Shown piece by piece: positions 7,216-11,126 of a stretch of 11,126 nucleotides of DNA. Numbering within the stretch: position 1 is the stretch's first letter; every line of letters begins with the position of its first letter. The DNA lies in NCBI GenBank assembly GCA_964555235.1, contig CAZKRU010000102.1:1-11126 (forward strand). The letters run 5' to 3'. The notes beneath the pieces were generated by a model. It was given only the letters and a program-made list of their open reading frames with translations. It did not search any database and was not told where the DNA came from. The DNA is from CAZKRU01 sp964555235 (GTDB taxonomy: Bacteria > Verrucomicrobiota > Verrucomicrobiia > Methylacidiphilales > CAMAQI01). The position numbers and the translations under genes were made by a program.

Positions 7216-8610
7216 ATGATATCAAAGCCCAATATCCTTCTCATTATGAGCGATGAACACAATGTGTTTATCAATGGCTGTTACGGCAATCGCATTATTC
7301 ATGCCGAGAATATTGATCAGCTCTCAAAGAATGGAATTACCTTTGATGCATGTTATTGTAATTCGCCGCTTTGTGTGCCCTCTCGCTTATCATTCACGGC
7401 GGGTAAATATATTTCAAAAATTGGTGCTTGGAGTAACAACAGCGATCTCCCGACTCCGAATTATCCCTCTCTTCCTCGAGTCATGAACGATGCGGGTTAT
7501 GACTCAATTCTTTGTGGTAAGCAACACTATCAGGTGGATCGGCACTACGGATTTACTGAAATTACGGATGGAAGACAGAACAGCTTTAAGAAAACGGGCA
7601 AAGGGGTTCGTTGCGATTCTGACGACTTGGGTTCAAAGGGTTTATGTGACCGATTCAGGGAATTTCATGCGGGGAATCATAGCGAGGTTTTGGATCACGA
7701 CGTGCATGTCACTGATCGGGCGGTAGATTTTCTTAAAAAGAGAAGCTCACAGGAGAAGCCATTTTTCCTATTCACCGGGTATTTGGCTCCGCATTTTCCC
7801 TTAATTGTTCCCCAAGTTTTCTGGGAAAAATACAAAGATAAGATTCCGATGCCCCAGATTCCGTCGGGGCATCTGAAATCTCTACCTTTAAATTATCAAC
7901 TTTTAAGGAATCACTTCAGAAGCGATTCAGTTCCAGATGAAATTATAAAAAAAGGTCGGGAGCTTTATTATGGGCTGACGGAATGGATTGATGTGGAAAT
8001 TGGCAAAGTGCTGAGTGCATTAGAGGAGAGTTCCTTTGCTGATAATACGATCGTGATCTACGCATCCGACCATGGAGAGAACATGGGGGAGCATGGTCTC
8101 TGGTGGAAAAACTGCCTGTTTGAGCATTCCGCCCGGATTCCTCTCATCATCTCTTGGCCGAAAAGATGGCCTGGCGGGCAAAGGCGCAAAGGAGTTTGCT
8201 CTCTTGTGGACGTCGTCCATTTAATCGCCGAATTGGGAGAGGGAGAGGTGCCAGCGGATTGGGATGGAGATTCCATGATTTCGTGGTTGGATGATCCCCA
8301 TTCAAGTTGGAAAGATTTTGCGGTTTGTGAGTATTATGGGCATAATGTTGCTTCAGGTAGTGTGATGTTGCGAAAAGAGAATTGGAAGTATGTCTACCAT
8401 ATTTCTCCCGATTGTAATCACCCTCCCGAGCGTGAGCTCTATGATCTTCTTCATGATCCGGGCGAGTTTACGAACTTGAGTTCTATCAACAAATACGCAG
8501 CTCGAATTCAACAAATGCATTTGGAGTTACTGGAGGATTTGGGAGAAGATCCTGAAATTACGGAAAAACGTTGTCGCATCGACTACGCAAAGGGATACGA
8601 AGAGCTCTAA
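7216..8610 (+). CDS. S1 family sulfatase 2 (choline-sulfatase-like group)
   Basis: This is a 464-residue formylglycine-dependent sulfatase. KPNILLIMSDEHN opens the catalytic domain with metal residues D13 and E14. CYCNSPLCVPSR carries the maturation motif with C53 as the future formylglycine. GKQHYQ supplies K102 and H104, and ASDHGENMGEHGLWWK supplies D285 and H286. The wording around these motifs (SPLCVPSR, and GEHGLWWK followed by E-x-S-A-R-I-P-L) resembles the choline-sulfatase-like branch of family S1. Within a polysaccharide locus a carbohydrate sulfate is the likelier substrate. The C-terminal block YDLLHDPGEFTNL is intact. There is no signal peptide, so it should act in the cytoplasm. 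It starts 15 bases after the deleted sulfatase, consistent with one operon. There is no strong ribosome site before the ATG. Confidence 0.92.
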   Translation: MISKPNILLIMSDEHNVFINGCYGNRIIHAENIDQLSKNGITFDACYCNSPLCVPSRLSFTAGKYISKIGAWSNNSDLPTPNYPSLPRVMNDAGYDSILCGKQHYQVDRHYGFTEITDGRQNSFKKTGKGVRCDSDDLGSKGLCDRFREFHAGNHSEVLDHDVHVTDRAVDFLKKRSSQEKPFFLFTGYLAPHFPLIVPQVFWEKYKDKIPMPQIPSGHLKSLPLNYQLLRNHFRSDSVPDEIIKKGRELYYGLTEWIDVEIGKVLSALEESSFADNTIVIYASDHGENMGEHGLWWKNCLFEHSARIPLIISWPKRWPGGQRRKGVCSLVDVVHLIAELGEGEVPADWDGDSMISWLDDPHSSWKDFAVCEYYGHNVASGSVMLRKENWKYVYHISPDCNHPPERELYDLLHDPGEFTNLSSINKYAARIQQMHLELLEDLGEDPEITEKRCRIDYAKGYEEL

Positions 8611-8798
8611 GGCTTTTTTCTAAGCACTTTAAATTTGATTTCGGAGAGGGACGCTAATCCACGGCGTGGTAAGACATTCAGTTGCAACATAAATGCTTGT
8701 AATGCCACATCATTACGGTTGAGAGTGCTTCCGGTCATGGTACTTTGACCTACAACATAAAATGCGAGAAAGTACGGAAGAGAAATAAAATCCATCAC
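8607..8798 (-). pseudogene. Antisense C-terminal fragment of an unrecognised protein
   Basis: The minus strand is open for about 65 codons ending at a TAG that overlaps the sulfatase 2 stop codon. The translation (DFISLPYFLAFYVVGQS, then LQAFMLQLNVLPRRG, then SLSEIKFKVLRKKP) has ordinary codon use, and its alternating hydrophobic ending is like the last strand of a beta-sandwich. It has no proper start (only a GTG or an internal ATG) and no ribosome site. It abuts the GH16 remnant on the opposite strand at about 8800. I read it as the tail of a gene whose 5' part was lost in a rearrangement. I do not recognise the family, and it may not be coding at all. Confidence 0.35.
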
Positions 8799-8801
8799 GT
8801 T

Positions 8802-8908
8802 ATGAGGCGCTGTTGAATCTTGGATGTCGATATTTCAAGGCTGCCTGTTTTTTTGAAATTGATTATGTACGAGCATGGCAGTTGCAGGATAGAATCGAAA
8901 GCAAGTAG
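8802..8908 (+). pseudogene. C-terminal remnant of a second GH16 gene
   Basis: Just before sulfatase 3 the plus strand encodes FEIDYVRAWQLQDRIESK followed by a stop, closely matching the last residues of the GH16 protein at 1888-3411 (YQIDYVKAWQLKSRIQK, stop). The bases GCATGGCAGTT are identical in both (3379-3389 and 8873-8883). Further upstream the match continues in another frame: ISRLPVF parallels DKKLPDYY, and the phase changes inside a run of seven T (8848-8854). ATG-AGG at 8802 may parallel the ATG-CGA of the intact gene at the same distance (15 codons) from the shared Leu-Pro, and an in-frame TGA lies between. Only about 35 codons survive, so this is a dead gene tail, evidence that a GH16 paralogue once stood directly before sulfatase 3. 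Confidence 0.7.
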
Positions 8909-8926
8909 GTTGGACGGCGCGAATCA

Positions 8927-10369
8927 ATGAATCTCCTCTTTATTTACACAGATGAGCAGAGAGCGGATACGATGGAAGCCTATGGAAATAGGCGCATTCG
9001 GGTTCCTCATCTCAACACGCTCGCAAGTCAAAGTGTGGTTTTTCAAAACGCTTATGTGACTCAACCGGTTTGTACGGCTTCGCGATCATCGATTTTAACC
9101 GGACTTTTTCCTCACGCCACTGGATGCTGTGAAAACAATGCTCCTCTGGGAGAAGGGATTCGATGTCTGCCGGAACTTGTTTCCTCCGGGAAATATGTGG
9201 CGGCTCATATCGGAAAGTGGCATTTGGGCGATGAGATTTTTGCCCAGCACGGCTTTGATGAGTGGGTGAGCATTGAGGATGATTATTCCAAGTATTATTC
9301 AGCAGGACGGGATCGAAACCGTCGCAGTGATTATCTGCAATTTCTGGTAAAAAATGGATTTCCGGCAGAGCCGCATCGGGATGTTTGCGCGCGGATGGCG
9401 GAGCCGTTTACAAAAGCTCGGTTCGTAGCGGATCGTTCTTGCGATTTTATTCGAAAAAACAAAAACCAGCCCTTTATTCTCTATGCGAACTTCCTTGAAC
9501 CGCATCCGCCGTTCTTTGGTCCATTGAATAATGAATACGATCCTGAAGAAGTCACATTGCCTTCGAACTTCAATGCGATTCCTACTGCCAATGAACATTT
9601 GAAAAAACGTCTGATTCAATCGGGTATTGCGCGCAACGGGTTTGGGCCGTTCCGATTGGACAACGAAGAGAATTGGCGTCGGGTGATCGCGAATTATTGG
9701 GGATTGGTTTCTCTGGTGGATCGTTCCGTCGGTCGGATTTTAAAGACACTCAATGAGTGTGCTCTCGGCGACGAAACGCTGGTCGTCTTTACCAGTGATC
9801 ATGGGGATATGATGGGAAGTCACGGAATGGTGGTTAAAACGGTTCCCTACGAAGAAGCGGTTCGAGTGCCACTTCTCATGAGGTTTCCCAACAGTCGAGC
9901 GACTGCGGACGTCAAAACTCGGGTGAGCTTGGTTGATTTGGTTCCGACGATCTTAGAAACATTAGGGGAGGAAGTCCCGGATCATCTTCATGGAAAATCG
10001 CTTTTACCTCATGTTCAAAAACAAAAATCTGAAACGGTAGAACCTGTTTTTATCGAGTGGAATGGCCCCAATGGACTGCAGGGGGATCCTCAAGGGGTTG
10101 GAATTTCAAAAGAAGATTATCTTGCGGCAATGTCGGATCCGGTGAGAACGATCATTCAGGATGATTGGAAGCTGAGTGTGAGTCCTCATGGATTGACTCA
10201 TGAGCTTTACGATTTGTCGAAAGACCCGGGTGAATGTTCGAATCAAATTCGGGATCCTAAATTAGTCCCTCTCGCTTCAAAAATGCTGGGACGGCTCAAA
10301 ACATGGCAGCAGCAAGTCGGGGATTCGGTTCAACTCCCTGAAAGTCTGACCGAGAACAATCCCTCCTAG
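8927..10369 (+). CDS. S1 family sulfatase 3 (cytoplasmic, CTASR-type motif)
   Basis: This is a 480-residue formylglycine-dependent sulfatase starting MNLLFIYTDEQR, with D9 and E10 at the metal site. The maturation motif is C-T-A-S-R (C49) rather than C-x-P-S-R. Alanine at that place is a known tolerated variant, so activity is still expected. The second family signature is clear as HIGKWHLGDEIFAQHGF (K98, H100), and FTSDHGDMMGSHGM gives D291 and H292. The C-terminal block LYDLSKDPGECSNQI is intact. There is no signal peptide. The ATG lies 18 bases after the stop of the GH16 remnant. Sulfatase 4 begins 3 bases after this gene ends, so the two are probably translationally coupled. The substrate position is unknown. 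Confidence 0.92.
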   Translation: MNLLFIYTDEQRADTMEAYGNRRIRVPHLNTLASQSVVFQNAYVTQPVCTASRSSILTGLFPHATGCCENNAPLGEGIRCLPELVSSGKYVAAHIGKWHLGDEIFAQHGFDEWVSIEDDYSKYYSAGRDRNRRSDYLQFLVKNGFPAEPHRDVCARMAEPFTKARFVADRSCDFIRKNKNQPFILYANFLEPHPPFFGPLNNEYDPEEVTLPSNFNAIPTANEHLKKRLIQSGIARNGFGPFRLDNEENWRRVIANYWGLVSLVDRSVGRILKTLNECALGDETLVVFTSDHGDMMGSHGMVVKTVPYEEAVRVPLLMRFPNSRATADVKTRVSLVDLVPTILETLGEEVPDHLHGKSLLPHVQKQKSETVEPVFIEWNGPNGLQGDPQGVGISKEDYLAAMSDPVRTIIQDDWKLSVSPHGLTHELYDLSKDPGECSNQIRDPKLVPLASKMLGRLKTWQQQVGDSVQLPESLTENNPS

Positions 10370-10372
10370 AGC

Positions 10373-11101
10373 ATGAATCAAATGAGTTCATCCGATCGTC
10401 CCAACATTCTTTTGATCACTGCCGATCAAATGCGTTGGGATACCATGGGATGTGCGGGGAATCGGATTGTTCGCACTCCTGCACTCGATCAACTAGCGGC
10501 GAGGGGAATTCGATTCACGAATGCCTTTAGTCCGAATCCGATCTGTGTTCCGGCGAGAGCGAGTATCATGACCGGAAATTATCCTCAGGTTTGCACGGGG
10601 AAAAAAGTCAATGCGGGAGCGGTGAAAGAAGGGCAACCGTTGTTGACCCAGATTTTAAAATCAGTCGGATATCGTTGTTATGCTGAAGGGAAATTGCATT
10701 TTAATCCTTATTCAGCTCCAGGAAAGCCACGCCATCTGCTCGGGTTTGAAGAGGTGGATCTTCATGAGAGTGGAAGAATTCTGCAGTGTTTTGATCCGCA
10801 GGGAAAGCTACGTGGCGTGGAGGATTATTTTGATTATTTGAGTGATGTCGGATGGCATGGGTATGCGCGCGGACATGGCGTGGGAAATAATGATGTCCGA
10901 CCGTGTGCCTCGCCGCTTCCGGCGGAGCATTACGTCGATCATTGGATTGCCGATCGTACGATTGACCGGATTCGCAAACACACGCAGGAACGCGCAGAAT
11001 CTCCTTTTTTCCTTTGGATGAGTTCTCCCAAGCCGCATTCTCCCTACGATCCTCCGCGTCCTTTTGATAATATGAGACCTCTGCAAAAAGGGTACTTTTA
11101 A
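10373..11101 (+). pseudogene. S1 family sulfatase 4, truncated after the N-terminal half
   Basis: The first 242 residues of a formylglycine-dependent sulfatase are present. RPNILLITADQMRWD gives metal residues D18 and Q19, PICVPARAS holds the maturation Cys C58, and GKLHFNP gives K107 and H109. SPKPHSPYDPPRPFDNM marks the usual middle of the domain. The frame then ends at a TAA (11099-11101) after MRPLQKGYF, which does not look like family sequence. The DHG metal site and the whole C-terminal subdomain are missing. S1 enzymes are normally around twice this length, so this is a truncation by rearrangement or insertion near 11070, or by a frameshift. The remaining 25 bases of the window do not show a clean continuation in another frame. 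As written the product would be inactive. Confidence 0.8.
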
Positions 11102-11126
11102 GTGAAGGTGATGGGATTTAAAAAAT

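Noticed and set aside
1..11126. CRISPR array, tRNA, rRNA or transposase gene
   Set aside because: No regularly spaced direct repeats, no tRNA-like cloverleaf noticed, no rRNA sequence and no transposase or integrase motifs in any frame I read.

Overview
The window looks like part of a polysaccharide-utilisation locus for a sulfated glycan. The host is probably a marine-type member of the PVC superphylum (Kiritimatiellota, Lentisphaerota, Verrucomicrobiota or Planctomycetota). This placement is inference. It rests on consecutive S1 sulfatase genes mixed with secreted GH16 enzymes and an AraC regulator, the absence of any SusC/SusD pair, middling GC, and few recognisable Shine-Dalgarno sites.

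Layout. A secreted GH16 hydrolase (141-1346) points left. A 520-bp gap follows, and its right half is a dense block of nested palindromes (1656-1870). Everything after that points right: a two-domain secreted GH16 enzyme (1888-3411), a secreted alpha/beta-hydrolase esterase broken by a one-base frameshift (3437-4355), an AraC-family regulator (4443-5291), sulfatase 1 (5326-6822), a 123-residue internally deleted sulfatase (6829-7200), sulfatase 2 (7216-8610), a 316-bp graveyard holding the tail of another GH16 gene and an antisense coding-like fragment (8607-8908), sulfatase 3 (8927-10369), and the N-terminal half of sulfatase 4 (10373-11101).

How the parts may work together (inference). The two GH16 enzymes and the esterase carry export signals and would cut and deacylate the polymer outside the cytoplasm. 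The sulfatases start directly at the catalytic domain with no signal peptide, so desulfation of imported oligosaccharides would take place in the cytoplasm. The AraC protein is the only regulator present and is the likely local switch. Transporters, exo-glycosidases and the formylglycine-generating enzyme needed by the sulfatases are not in the window.

The locus shows repeated damage: a homopolymer frameshift, an internal deletion, a gene remnant joined to an antisense fragment, and a truncated gene. It appears to be eroding or recently rearranged, although the two homopolymer indels could be sequencing errors.
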